Below are positions 45,429 to 58,683 of a DNA stretch of 64,000 nt, piece by piece. Position 1 is the first letter of the stretch; every line of letters begins with the position of its first letter. The stretch spans positions 155,675,241 through 155,739,240 of the forward strand of contig OX422221.1 of the NCBI GenBank assembly GCA_949130495.1. Reading direction: 5' to 3'. The DNA is from Sambucus nigra. Lineage: Eukaryota > Streptophyta > Magnoliopsida > Dipsacales > Adoxaceae. Below the pieces are notes generated by a model. That model made no database searches. It was given only the letters and a program-made list of their open reading frames with translations, and was not told where the DNA came from. A program made the translations under genes and the position numbers.

Positions 45429-46596
45429 CGTAAGTTTATATATATATTTGTTTTCACTTCATATATATTGGTTTTCATTTGCTACATTAAAGTAAACAAT
45501 ACGAATTACCTATCTATTTTTTGTAGGTGTTATTAATGAGTTTGATAACATGAAGATTCAACAAAGTTGAGAGGAATGAGGTAGGAATGTTATGTAGTTG
45601 TTTAGCAACCAACTTGTTCATATTATTGGAAAGTTAATAAGGAGACTGTATTATTTGAACATTATGTATATTAAAAGTTAACATTAGGAATGTCCAAATT
45701 ATGAATGTCTACCTTATTAACTGTTCATATTGTTACAACTTGTTCATATTAACTCTTTGAGATTACAGCATTATAGTAGCCTTTTTTGTAGTAGCAGGAG
45801 TAGCCTTATAGTAGTAGAAGCAACGACCTTTTTTTGTAGTAGCAACAGCCTTATAGTAGCACAAGCAATGGCTTTTTTTGTAGTAGCAACATCCTTATGG
45901 TAGCAACAGCGCCGACCATTTTTTATAGTCGCAACAACCTTAAGTACCAGCAGAAATTGCCATTTTTTGTAGCCCTTTTTTTATAGCTGCAACACCCCTT
46001 TTTTTACAGCGTTGTAGCAACAGCAGCAACCGCGTTGTTGCAGTGGAGAGGCTGATTGTTGGATAACCAGAGAGGCTGATTATTGATAGCAGAGAGGCTG
46101 AGGAACATATATATTTTGATTCTACAATTTTGAAACATTCTGTATAAACAAAGGGTAACCATTTTGGTCCATCACTAGCTATTGATTAATGAAGCATTCT
46201 GTAGTAAATATATTTTCATTCTACATATTAACTTTGATACGATCCTTGAGATTGCAGAAGTTTTTTCAATATGTGGAATTAATAAGTATTTATGGTAATG
46301 ATTCTAGAAAAAAAAATTAAATATGCATATGAACTAGTTTAGGAAATTGGTAAAAAAAAGTACCATTACGTACCGATTACTATCAAAATTACCGCAAAGA
46401 GAAAACTACCAAAATTACTGTATTTTTCGATAAATCGATTTTACTGTAAAAAACTGATTTTACCGATGTACCACTCGATTTGGTTTTGGTTTATGCCCTA
46501 ACTTACCGATTGGTAAAACTGGCAACTTTAGTTTGATGATTTCAAAGTTGGTATGGTATTGGTAGGACCCCTTTACCGATCAAAAATCGGCCTTAA
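43851..46596 (+). mobile_element. hAT element, right arm of the inverted repeat
   Basis: The outer end, read inward on the minus strand, is TTAAGGCCGATTTTTGATCGG with the same subterminal CGGTAAAA repeats as the left arm. It contains the transposase pseudogene and a minisatellite of TTTTTTGTAGTAGCAACAGC units. Similarity to the left arm begins near ACCAAGGTAG at about 43890. Confidence 0.75.
45770..46030. repeat. Trinucleotide-rich minisatellite in the right hAT arm
   Basis: Tandem units of about 30 bp containing TTTTTTGTAGTAGCAACAGC and CCTTATAGTAGC. Longer than the homologous tract in the left arm. Confidence 0.75.
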
Positions 46597-46599
46597 TCT

Positions 46600-49500
46600 G
46601 AACCAAGTTGTTAAGGGGGAGGGGGATAAAACATTTTAGTAAATTGGAAAACAGTTGACACATTATATTTTAAGAAAACCTTTGATTTCTTTTATCGTGA
46701 AAATGTAAGGTACATATTATGTAAGTTAATAATCAATTAACAATTTAACAAGTAAACCTTTTATAAGATTTCATCCATAAATAAAGCATAAATTCCTGTA
46801 TTATTACAATTTCCTAATAGTTTAAGTCCAAACGAAATTGTCTTAACAAGACATAAGGTTTTACGGTTCAACATAAGTCCATGGATTAAAATCGGTTACA
46901 GATCCTCTAATAACGGCTAGCACTTTTCGCGACCTTTCTAACGACCTTACTCGACATACCACCTATTGTTCTTGGGGTTTTGGAAAAATAGGGAATGAGC
47001 GAAATGCCCAGTAGGGTGGGAAATACTAAGCAATAATTTTCATAGCAAGATAGTATTCATATAGAATGCATTTTAGTAATTCCAAAAATCATCATTGTCC
47101 CATATTCATTAATTATCATTAATGATTATCTTAGTTAACATTTAACTATGCTAAGAATATTCAAGAAATCTTCATTATATTCAACTAAGTTATCATTATA
47201 TTCAACGAAGTTATCATGTATCTATACTCACAATATTCTTTAACTTAGTCATAAATGTACCTATATGCAATGTTGTGGGCTCCGTGCCCACTCACACTTA
47301 GCATTTTCGATGTCCCGTGCGAGGGACGTAATTAATTCCAATTATGTCATCCACATAATTATTAATGAATTCTTATTCATTCATTAGTTTAACTTTCATG
47401 ATTTTTTCTCATTCATTACTTAACATTCTTGGGATTTTTCCAACAAACACTCACGGACTTCGTGGTCTCAAACAACCGGTCTCCACCGCCATATCCTACT
47501 GCAGTTGGTTTAGGGTCTTTCACCACTAGGGACGTCATGCCCTTCTTAATTATTTTCTCCTGGCATTATTCAAATATCATTGTCTTTCATGCGTTCAACG
47601 TTATTCTGAATGTTCACATTCAACTTATCTGGTTTTATCATTTAGAACCCGTTATTAGCCATTTTTCTAACAAGCCGAGGAGGCTACTTAGTGTCAACAC
47701 TAAACACTAAAATGTACTAAATCACCATTTTACATTTTAATTTAACAAATTACCATCTTACACTTTTATTATCTAAAAAGCATTTCATTAGCATTTTTCA
47801 TTGTTCATGCAAAAACACCATTTAAGTGACTTTTTCTCATATTTACTAAATCTGCCACTAAGGCATTTTTTTTAACAAAAAATCACCTTTTTAAGTACAA
47901 AAATCATTCTTTAATGAACCACATGTTTCCACCAAAATTTAAATCTTTATTAGTGATGTACAATCCATTTTAGCACAATTTTACATATAAATCCATCTAC
48001 ATGATTATATGCCTTATTTAACATATTCAGGAGGCTTAAATTAATATTTCAACACATCAGATTTTTGGGTTGTTATTATGAAATTACTTATCATATATTT
48101 AGACCACTATATTTAAACATTGATCATGTTAATGTCAAGATTAACACATACTATATACACAATTTCATGAAAATGGGTATTTTTCCTTAGAAAAGACAAC
48201 AAATGCATTAACTAGTCATTTTCTTGTAGTATTCCATTTTATATGTTTGTTTCACGAGATTATTATATTTATAGCATGATTTCAATATATATAATAATCT
48301 GAAAATTTATTCTAAACATCATCTTCTCCATTTATCATTTTTCACAAATTGGGGTTTTCATAACATATGAAAATAAGGGAGAAAAGTTAAAAAGTCACAT
48401 TTTCTTCATCATCTTTTCATATTAGCATTTGAAATAAAATAGTTTAAGAGTAATGAAAACCCTACTTGGAAATAGAAAGAGGAGAAGGTTGAAGAAGATG
48501 TAAGAGGAACACCACAAAACCACACAAAGCCACCACTCAAAGGATCCAAAACCACCTCTGTTTTGCTCCAACAAGTTGTCCTACTTCTTAAGCAAGTTTT
48601 AATGGAGTTTGAGACCTCCAAAATGGTGCAACAATGGTGGGAAATGGGTGGTAAAAGATACCTACGAATTTGAAAGAGAACCACATTTCTTTGGCCATGG
48701 AAAAAGAGAAATCTGATGGAAATAGATGAAGTTTTTTTTGCTCCAAACCCTTACCCCTTACAAGACTCTTATAAGACAAAAATGGTTATCTTCCATCCTA
48801 TTGCCAAAGACTAAGATCTAGGCACTATTCCAAATAGTGAAAGAGTGTATTAAGGTCTGAAAATCTGATGGGTTAAAGAGACTACACCACTACATCAAGT
48901 ATCTCATTTCTCACACATAAGTTGACACCATAAATAAGGAGTATTTTCGTCACTTTGCTAGCACCTATAATATTAATTTATTTTTTTGAAACTTTTAACT
49001 TAAGAATCATATTCCTTGCATTTTTTTGCCTAAAAATAATATTTCCATCAGTCATTTGGCCTCCTGGATTGTCCTGTACAAGACGCGGAAAATCGGGACC
49101 TACGCGCAAAGGTATTTGTTTTTCGATTTTTCTCTTTATAGTAATATTTCTTATATTTTTGTGAGTGAAAAAAAATATTCATTGTATTTTTTTTGTCGTT
49201 ACAAAATTCCCTAAACAATACGCGCAAGAAATGGGACCCCCGAGCAAAAAATATTTTTTTTTTCGTTTTTTCTTTGCACGGTAATATTTCTTATATTTTT
49301 ATGAGTCTAAATATATAGTCGAAATATTTTTTTGATATTCCGAGATGTCCTAAACAATACGCGCAAGAAATGGGAACTCCGCGCTAAACATATTTTTTTT
49401 CAATTTTTCTTCGCATGGTGATATTCCTTATATTTTTGTGAGTCTAAATATATAGTCGGAATATTTTTTGACCTTCCGAGATGTCCCAAACAATATTCCC

Positions 49501-49864
49501 AAGAAACGGGACCTCCGCGCAAAACATATTTTTTTCAAATTTTCTTCACATGGTAATATTCCTTATATTTTTTCGATTCTAAATATATGGTCGGAATATC
49601 TTTTTGACCTTTCGAGATGTCCTAAACAATATGCGCTAAACTAGACTTCCGTTGTGTCGCGGTTCGTAAGACAATTAGTATACCAACTCGCGTAGCATTC
49701 GTTGCTTGTCTAAATCGCGTGAAACTTAACCAAAATACTTAAAATAATTATACGAACATAAACCATAACTCATGAGGGAACATGCAACGTAAAATTTCAT
49801 TAACGGAGCTTTGCTAAATAAAAAGGATAATCACATAAGTATAATTAAAAGTGCGGGTATTACA
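46600..49864 (-). repeat. Long LTR-like block (probable gypsy LTR), truncated
   Basis: On the minus strand it starts TGTAATACCCGCAC at 49864, a typical gypsy LTR start. Near 47010-46980 it contains CCCACCCTACTGGGCAT, GCTCATTCCC and TTTTTCCAAAACCCC, an arrangement I associate with the transcribed part of long Tekay/Del-type LTRs. It holds a 139-bp tandem array. No coding region is present and the far end is lost beside the hAT arm, so it is a solo or truncated LTR. The lineage is tentative. Confidence 0.4.
49074..49650. repeat. Tandem array, about 139-bp period, four units plus a partial
   Basis: Copies of CTAAACAATACGCGCAAGAA-type sequence start at 49074 (divergent), 49211, 49350, 49487 and 49622. 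Each unit continues with a GGGACCTCCGCGC-type segment, a T-rich stretch and CTTATATTTTTGTGAGTCTA. Spacings are 137, 139, 137 and 135 bp. Confidence 0.9.
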
Positions 49865-52800
49865 CTCTAAATCATGTAATATTCCTCGTATAGTGGTTTG
49901 GATACCAGAAGGAACATAGGATCATGGAACTGGTAAATATATTAAGGTTTTTAAGGTTCATTGATAACTTATAGTTTTGTTTTTCTATCATTGTTTTCTC
50001 TCATGAAATTTGAAAGGATTAAATTATGGGTAAGATGATGTTTGGTAGGAGTGATAACTAGGATAATTAATTTGATGCGATGACTAATATGTTGTTGGGT
50101 TGGATAATCTTTAATTTAACATGGTATTAAAGAAGTTTATATGTGAATCGATAGCCCAGTTTTTCCATGCCACCCAATATAAATATATTATTGTGTTAGA
50201 CTTAAATCACACCACACATGAGGGAAAATGTTGAGAATAAAATTTCCCACACGGTAAAATTAAATCCTTCGGGCGTTATATACAAGATATAGGATCCCCT
50301 ACACCCATTAATAATTTATTTTAGGTTGGATTCTCTAATATATATCAATTTCTCATAAAGGAAAACCTACATTAAGCTCAAGTGAGTTCCATTTTCTTAT
50401 GTCGTTTCCAAACCATAATACCTTGTTATGTTTTTCAAAGAGTTTTTATAATGTATTAGTATGTTAATTCATATATAATGTTGTGTGAAAAAGTATGTGT
50501 CTAATCTTGATCCATACCTAGAGGGTGTTAATATTTTTCTATGCATTTTTGTCCCAATTTTGAAACCAATTACCAACTAACAACCTATATTCATGTCATT
50601 TTCAAGATTTAAAGAAAGGTCTACGTTAACTATGAGATAAAAAACATAAACAAGATAAGAAAATAAACAAGCAATCACATGACATAAACTTATAAGAAAA
50701 AACCCCACCAAGAGGTGAAAAACCTTTCTGGATCCTAATCTCTCATTATATTTGGAAAGATAATTTTACACAATGCATGAAGGTGCGACTCTCTTATTCC
50801 TTAACAACAATTTACTATGGACACTAAAACTCTCCCATGTTCCAATGTGTTATTCATTCAAAGACCCATTAAACGGATATGAAAGTTTCATTATCCATTA
50901 TCTTATATCTCCATGATTGAACTGTTCAATGGCTCAAACACATCCTTATAGATTTTGGAGTTTATATATTATGAAATTGATATGATTCAGATGTAAATCA
51001 TGGCCATGTCAAATTCAAAAACAATGAAGGTTTCATAACAAATCTAATTATAGATATAAATGTAAGACTCTATCAATTTGAAATGTAACACTTGAGATTT
51101 GTAAAAGGAGAAGATAATGAATTATCTCAACCTTAAAACGAATCCTCTAAATATTTAAAATTTTAAATGATGAAAATGTTATTTTTCTAGTGGAAAAAAT
51201 CCTCTATATAGATTTTTCAAAAAATCTATCCAATATGACGTGTCAAGCGCACGGATACAAACTTTAATGTGCAAAGGTTTTTAGATGGGAACTAACCAAT
51301 GCAAAAATGTGTAGCCTAGTGCATGGTCCTAAAACCTATCCGTACGCACAAAAATAGGTATATAAAATTTTATGTAGATAATGTGATAGTCATGCGCGTG
51401 GGGACAAAACATATCCATATGCATAGCTTTAGGTTGAATGTTCTCAGGCCTAAAAACCATGCAACCGTGCGCACGGTTGTGAAAAATGTTGTGAGAACGG
51501 ATAGAGGTATAAAATATTTTTTTAGAGAATATGTGTTAAAATAAACTATATCTTTTCCCTTTTCACATAACCCTTCTCAAAGATATTAACATGTTCCATT
51601 TTGAAAAGATTTCAAAAATATAAAAAGTGTACGTGCATGTGTGCATTTTCAACAATAAAAAAAGAAGAGTTAATACGTAAAAGGATACACTTAGGTTGAG
51701 CCACAATGGAAGACTTCGATGTGGAGGAGACCCATGATCTTCAAGGTTTCATTATTCATATGCTCTAATGAACAAGATTCTCTTTACCAATCTACAATTA
51801 TGCATCAAGCTTTTGGGATCGATTTTGTGCAAGACTCGAAATTCTTTGACATAAAAATAAGGAAACTAAAGTAAGTATAAATATTTACATTCTCAATATC
51901 CCTCTTTGTCTATTTCACGGCCCTACCCTAAAAACACACCAAAACTCTTCATTACGACAAACGAGACTCATTTCACATTCATCATATAGTCAGAGTAGAT
52001 TGTTCCAATGTACAAAAGATTTAATAGACACACATCAATGGACAACAATGAATCTAAGTCTTGAAAAAAAACTTATGACATATACAAAAATATCAACAAC
52101 ACAAACCACTTGCCTAGGTATGGCATGCAGAAAGAGAAAATTCTTCTACTTGGGAATCCTTCGAAGAAATCGATATGAATCAAAATATCAAGGGATAATT
52201 ATATAACAATGTAAATATCCTCCTTAATCAAAATATATATATAAATGATTCAATGATTCAATGAAATCACAATTCTTTCCCCCTTATTAAAAGAACACAT
52301 ATCATATCTCTGCCTTATTCAGAAATATCTCCCCTATTGAAAAGAAAAAAAAAATAATGAAGATATAACATCAAAACATATTAGAATCATTATACATTCA
52401 ATGTGTACTAGTATGAGAAACATGCAAAAATATAACAAAAACACCTAAAAGTGAACTAAATAGTACCAAAACAGGGTAACCGTGCATATGGGGATGAAAT
52501 GCATCTGTGTGAATGGATTAGGATAGAGAAATACAAAACCCAAAGATCATAGTCATGTGAATGGTCATGAAATGTACCTGTGCACACACTTTTTAGTAGA
52601 ATCCGTCAAACATCTCAGAAAACTCCGAACCATCAAACTATTAACACAACATCTCCAGATTTTATTTTTCCCGACTTGTGGCAACAAAACTAGTATACCT
52701 CTATAATATCAAACAAGAAACATGAAATAATATCAAACAAGAAACATGAAAAGAAACGTGCTCAAGACTAATCATCAAGGAATAATCATTATAATAACAA

Positions 52801-54239
52801 CAAAAAAAGCATTATATACATAAAAAATATGAGCAGATCTTAAGAACTAAACAAATGCGAAAATAAAATATTTCACATGAAAAATTATATAAAATTTCTT
52901 AATCATCGCCAGATCATAATTATCTAGATATGTTAAATAACTTAAGTACACTAAATTCACATTTTAAATATAAAAATAGTATGAGATGAACCATTTAGGC
53001 TTCCATGTTCATAGATAAGTGAAAATGCAATTTTTAAAATAATTGTATTTCTTGACACATTTGTAATTTTTATTCAAACAATAAAATTAGATTATGAGTT
53101 TCATATTAATAACAACTCTATATACTAAAATACTGTAAAAAATGTCGTATGAATTTTGAATACAAAACTAAAATAGATCATTCACTTGAAGTGATGTTGT
53201 ATCATTATCCTGTTTTGAATGTCTATTAAGTACGTGTCTTGTGACTCTTTTAAATATATAAACTTTTGTCGTTGATTGTAATTTCACATATTTTATACTA
53301 CACCTACCCAAGTGATACTTAAATTCAAAATTGGGTGTTATAATTGTAGCCCTTATCAGCATATATAAATGATCTTTTTTCAAATCCATCAACAATATAA
53401 CATCATGATACCCTATTAAACCCTTAACCTTCTAAAGGCTTTTAAGACCTTTCAATCACCCTCAAATAAGGAAAGACGCTTCTCAGCTAACCTTGAACGT
53501 CAAATAGAGTGACACTTGGTTCCAAAATATCTCTATTACTAACAAAGGTAAGCCATAGTACTATAGCATACCTCAGTTGTGCCTCTTTCCTCCTAAAGGC
53601 ATCAATCATTCCATCACATCTTCTCAACCAAACTCTGTAGCCTCAGCACCAAGGTCCTGTCATCACTGACACCCAAAAAAGACCTTAGACTGAAGAGATA
53701 TGACTAAATAATGGCATCTCTCTCTAGCACTGAGGTGAATCATCTCGAAATAGCTTAAGGACATCGTACGACAATCTTGTAGCCATTCTTGAGCTCTTAG
53801 ATCTCTAATAGAACACACATGCAACCAGTCTATCGAGTAGGGGGAAAGAAAAACACTATTCCACCTACCACCACTACCGATATACACTTGCATTAAATGC
53901 TACCTTTATTATTTAATGTTCTCAACAACCCATTTATACCAACTACAAATACTTTGCCTAACACTGCACCGCATTCTTGACACCGATAGACCTCGGCAAC
54001 ACCCCAACCATACTATGCCACTCCACTCATTAGCTTTTTGGTTATTTGTGTATAAATGCGAGGCTAATTGAAGGAGGTAAAGAGTTTCAAAAAACCAGGC
54101 ATAGAGAAAATCAAGAGAGTTTAAGCATTTTGCAAATGTTAATTCCTCATTTTATACTCTCAACCCACTGTTAAGAACATATACTTATAACTCGAATAAT
54201 TATCAGTTATAATTTTTTTTATATCTTGTTCAGCCCCAA
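49865..54239. other. AT-rich DNA with no gene recognised
   Basis: No ORF shows a known motif. The segments around 51230-51480 and 52480-52590 repeat phrases such as CGTGCGCACGG, ATGCGCGTGGGGACAAAAC and GTGCATATGGGGATGAAAT, which look like old LTR fragments of one family, but no boundaries can be set. Short ORFs (51323-51544, 53663-53893 and others) have no support. Confidence 0.5.
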
Positions 54240-54394
54240 AGTAGTACATAGTAACCCTTAGACAAGTCCATTAAATTACACCCTAAAGGTCCTCAGCACA
54301 GTTGATAAAGGACACAAGACCTTAGACTCCCAAAAGTAATGCTGAAGGGGTCCGTTAGTCTATAAAAAGTCATTTATATTCTAATAAACCAACG
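54240..54394 (+). other. Remnant of a Tat 3' UTR and polypurine-like tract
   Basis: Contains CCTAAAGGTCCTCAGCAC and AAGACCTTAGACTCCC, similar in style to the tandem units at 58040-58340, then TAATGCTGAAGGGGTCC, a polypurine-like tract. It suggests that the 3' end of another element copy once lay to the left. Confidence 0.4.
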
Positions 54395-54544
54395 TGATAC
54401 CTTTAATAGTGGACATAGGACCATCATCTGAGCTTCAAATAACTTTAAATTATTGCCTTTTTGATACTCCTCTCCTCTTACCTATCTGAGGTCTAGGGGG
54501 AGCACTCGTGGGTCTAATGTCATTTAATATTTTAACACTCATCA
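54395..54544 (+). repeat. Shortened LTR of the first 3'-block Tat element
   Basis: Starts TGATACCTTTAATAGTGGAC...CCATCATCTGAGC, recognisably related to the beginning of the main element LTR (TGATACCAAATTTAATC...CCATCATCTGAAG), and ends CTCATCA directly before a PBS. At 150 bp it must carry a large internal deletion. Confidence 0.5.
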
Positions 54545-54545
54545 G

Positions 54546-54565
54546 TTTGGCACCGTATGTGGGAA
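54546..54565 (+). other. Primer-binding site of the first 3'-block Tat element
   Basis: TTTGGCACCGTATGTGGGAA, the same type of PBS as at 17549 and 59391, one base after CATCA. Confidence 0.6.
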
Positions 54566-57500
54566 TGACAAAGTTTTATTTCCTATAAATATACATCTTA
54601 TCCTCCTAAAAATGTCAAATAATGCCATTTTCGAGCAGTCTTGCAAAGATACAAAAAGCTTAACTATGGAATTTCTAAATTTGGATACCCTTGATGCATA
54701 TGATGAGAAGAAAGAATAAAGGGCCGAGCATGAATAATCCTTGATTACCATATGTATCGACATGTAGGATCTAACAAAATAAGTTTGAATTGGGGATTGC
54801 TTGAGCTACTACCTTAGAGAAGAACTCATCTAGTTACTAAGGGAAAAAACTAATGTCTTAACTTGAAGCCATTCTGACATAAATGGGGTGGATCCTTAAG
54901 TCATTATCCATCATCTCAGTGTGGACCGAAATCAAAAGCCAACCCAGGATATATGTGGTTCTTGAGTCCGAAAAGGAATAATGCAACGGTGGTGGAAGTT
55001 GATTATCTCCTGCTATGCAACTTAGTTAGAGATGTCAAGGACCCATAGTGGTTTTCTAATGTGATTCTTGTGCCTAAAATAAATAAAAATGGAGAATGTG
55101 AATTTATTTCACTGACTTTAATGAGGCATTCTCGAAGGATTACTACCCTTTTCCTTTGATTGACATCTTAGTAAACTTTACATCTTGTTATGAGATTATC
55201 TTATTCATGGACGCTTACTCTGGGTACAATTAAATCAGGATGGCCCCTCGCAATGAGGGAAAAACCTCATTCTTCATGAACAAAGGTATTTACTATTATA
55301 AAGTTATGAATTTCGGACTAACGAATGCAGGGGCAATATTTTACATAGTGGTGAACTCCGTTTTCAAAGATGTCATTGGGAAAACCATAGAGGTTTATGT
55401 TGACTACATACTAGACAAAATACTAGAGGCTCAAGAACATGTGCAGAACTTTATAAAGACATTTTCTATTATTAGGAGGAACCAAATTATCCTCATCCTA
55501 AATAAATTTTTCTTCGACATTATTAAAGTCAAGTCCCTTAGTTAATGGTCATCAGGAGAGACATGAAGGCCAATATGAAGAATATTAAAGCTCTGTTGGA
55601 TATGAAATCTTCGAGGATAGTCAATAAGGTCTAGGTCTTGTCTAAGAGAGTTTATGACCTAAACTTATTTCTATCAAAGGCCACAAATAAGTACCTTCCT
55701 TATTAAAATTCTAACAAAGGAATTTGAGTGGACCCCTGAGGCTTAAAAGGTTTTCCAAAGCCTGAAAAAGTACCAGGTGTCTGCACCACTGTTATCTCGA
55801 ACCTTCGTTATGGAAAATTTGTACCTATAGCTTACTACCTCACCAACTACTATTAGATTACTCTTATCAAAGAAGGATTTGGAGTCCCATGCCATGTTTA
55901 TTATGTCAGCAAATATCCAACGATAGAGAAAATAACCCTCTACCTCTTTATCTCAACAAAGCACCTTAAACCCTCCTTTCAATCTAACTCTATCATAATA
56001 ACAATTGATCATCCTCTACGATATGTCCTCCACAAGAACGGAACCTATAAAATGATCATTAAGTGATTTGTGGAATTGGGGGAGTTTAGTATTATGTATC
56101 AACCTCAAAGTTCCTCCAAAGTTCAGGCTTTATCTAATTTCACTGTGGAGTTTAGCAATCTGGAGAAGGTTGAAGACAAGTCCAAAATCTCTAAGGCCGA
56201 GGTCACCACAACGCTTATGGAATCCAAATAATCCTTATTATAGGACCTATAAATCATCTATCCCACTTGGGTATTGCATGATGGCTCCTCAAATAAACCA
56301 CGTAGTGAGGTTAGACATTACGTAGTAACTCCAGAAGAAGATACTATTTTTTATCTCTCTATGCTTTAAATTCAAGGCCACTAATATTAAAGTAAAATAT
56401 AAATCCTTTGTGGCAAGCCTAGGCTTGTCCATCTACCTAAAAGCTTAAGAAGTAGAGTCCATTAATGATTCGTAGCTAGTGGTCAACTAAGTCACTAACG
56501 TTTATGAGGCTAAAGAGGAAAAAATGGCAAGGTACTTGGCAATATGATATAAACTCATCAAGAGGATCCCCATATTTTGCAGTCGAAGAATCCTATAAGA
56601 AGAGAACTCAGAAGTTGACCATGTAACGAGTGGCTTCCTCAGATGAGATATACCCATAGGTCTTGATTGTCACCTCGGACTAACCAAGAATTATTCAAAT
56701 GTAGATCAACACCATATAGATTGATCAGATTCCAGACTGGACTGCCCCCATCAAAACTTACCTCAGAAGTGGTATCCTAACCAAGGGAAAGCTTCAAATG
56801 AGGTAGATAAATTGCACATCTTCCATATACTACTTTAAGAATAGGGTATTGTTGTATAATGGTCACTTCTCAGTACCTCAACGATTCCTAAGCCTTTAAA
56901 AAGCAATTATATTCTCAAAGAGCTCCACGCGGGTGTTTTTTATGCCAACACGTTCTCGAGGAGTTTGGTCCACAAGTAATTGAGGTAGGGTTACATTTGA
57001 CTTACTTTGGAAAAAAATCTAAATACTTAGTGCATCATTTATGATAAGTGTCATAGGTTCGCTTTTGTTATAAAGTAACTAGCAGAGAAGATGGCCCTAA
57101 TGCTAAGTCCACGTCTTTTTACTCAATCGTGAATGGTTTTGGTAGGACCTTTAGTAAAGTTCATAACAAGTATTGTATCGTGCCTATTGACTACTTCACT
57201 AAGTGGTCTAACACAGATCCCTTATCTACCATCACAGACAAATAGATGACCAATTTCGCCATAAAAAACATAATCTGCAGGTTCGATCGATCTAAGGCCA
57301 TAATGTTAGACAATGGGAAGCTATTTGATAACCTAGTATCCTAGCAGTTTCACTCGAACTATGTCATTAGAAATAAATAATTATCTCTCTTCCATCCTCA
57401 TCCGAGTGGTCATGTTTAAGTTACCAGCAGGTCCATTTTCGACAGTTTAAATAAGAGGTTAGAGAAATCAAAGGGGTTGTGGGCCGATGAATTGCCAAGC

Positions 57501-58000
57501 ATTCTATGGGTCTGCAGGACCACTGTAAGAGGTTCACTAGGGAAAATCCTTTCTCCTTAATCTTTAGTACTAAGCCTGTAATCCTAGCTTAGATTGAAAT
57601 ACCCACCCAAAGGGTATCTTAGTTTGATCTGGATTTAAAGAAAAAAGTGTAAAGATATCCCTAGATAGGTTAGAAGAAAGAATAGAGGTTGCACTTTTCC
57701 AAGTGACAACTTACAAATATAAAATAACCTCTTACTTCAATAAAAAGGTCCGTAATAGAGAAGTCCAAGTATAAGATTTGGTTTTAAGATAAGTATAGAG
57801 AATTCGAACGAGGTAAAGTTATGTACTAAATGGAAAGGCCCGAATATAGTTACAAAAATTGAAAGGCCTGGCTTCTACTACCTCAATACATAAACGGATA
57901 TGAACTTCCTAACCCATAGAATATAGAGCACCTCAAAAAATACAAATAATGATATAGTCAATGCTCAAATGAAATAAAAGAAAGCATTTTTCTACTCATA
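54566..58000 (+). pseudogene. Tat-type pol remnant with gag deleted
   Basis: Almost all of gag and protease is missing: RT-like sequence begins about 450 bp after the PBS. RT has WFSNVILVPKINKNGEC (55035), FMDAYSGYN (55205), GIYYYKVMNFGLTNAGAIF (55290) and EVYVDYI, where the catalytic YVDD has become YVDY. RNase H remnants lie at about 55700-55960. Integrase traces include IDYFTKWS (57190), MLDNGKLFDN (57305), and WADELPSILWVCRTTVRG (57480), the usual Tat box before the C-terminal region. Stops occur in nearly every line. Much older or faster decayed than the 16.9-28.5 kb element. Confidence 0.75.
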
Positions 58001-58029
58001 GTGTATTCCATATAAGTTTTTTTAGAGTT

Positions 58030-58345
58030 GGAAGGAATTCATCCTTAGCTCTAACACTTAAGGTCTAAGGACCCATTAAAATGGGTTGCAAGGACTTCAA
58101 CCTTGGCTCAAAACCTAAACCAAGGTCTAAGAACCCAAAATAAAGAGTTACAAGGATATCATCTTTGGCTTTAGGCATAAACTAAGGTCTAAGAACCTAA
58201 ATTTAAAGTTTTAATGACCTTAACCTAGGATTTGGACTAACATTCAAAGGCTTTAGGGTTAAAAGAAGGCTATAGTCTAGAGTTCCATACGTCCCAAGAC
58301 TCAAAGTCAAAGGTCTAAAGACCCAATAAAGACTAAAAAGTAATA
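58030..58345 (+). repeat. Degenerate tandem repeat, about 60-bp units, in the 3' UTR
   Basis: At least three units share AAGGTCTAAGRACC followed about 20 bp later by AAGGA and CTTTGG/CTTGG/CCTAGG; further copies are more degraded. The position after integrase is the hypervariable 3' UTR of Tat elements. Confidence 0.65.
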
Positions 58346-58683
58346 CTGAGGTTTTTTATCCATAAATTCTAAGAGGATAAGGTATAGATACCCATAAATA
58401 GACAAGTTCCAAGGTTCTTTTGTTGTAGATATTCCTTTTCTACAATAAATCAACGACCCTCAAATTTATTTAGCAAAAGTATTTAAGGTGACAAGTTCCT
58501 TATTAAAATTTTTGAGAGGGTAAAGTATTTAAACAAAAAAATGTCCAAAACTTTAATGATATACATAAGTGTGGTCTCGTACCTGGACAAATTAACCCGA
58601 TTCGAATGACACTACTCATCACTCATTAAGTAGATGTACTCATCCACTGAAATAATAAAGGTCACCCTCAATGGTCTTGGACA

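Noticed and set aside
38936..46596. Composite transposon with one target duplication around both hAT arms
   Set aside because: Flanking 8-mers (TGTGCCTA on the left, TCTGAACC on the right) do not match.
48409..48779. Two minus-strand ORFs of 63-91 codons
   Set aside because: Within an LTR-like block; no domain and overlapping frames. I cannot support a gene.
53663..53893. 76-codon minus-strand ORF
   Set aside because: Balanced composition but no known motif, no context, and likely LTR-derived.
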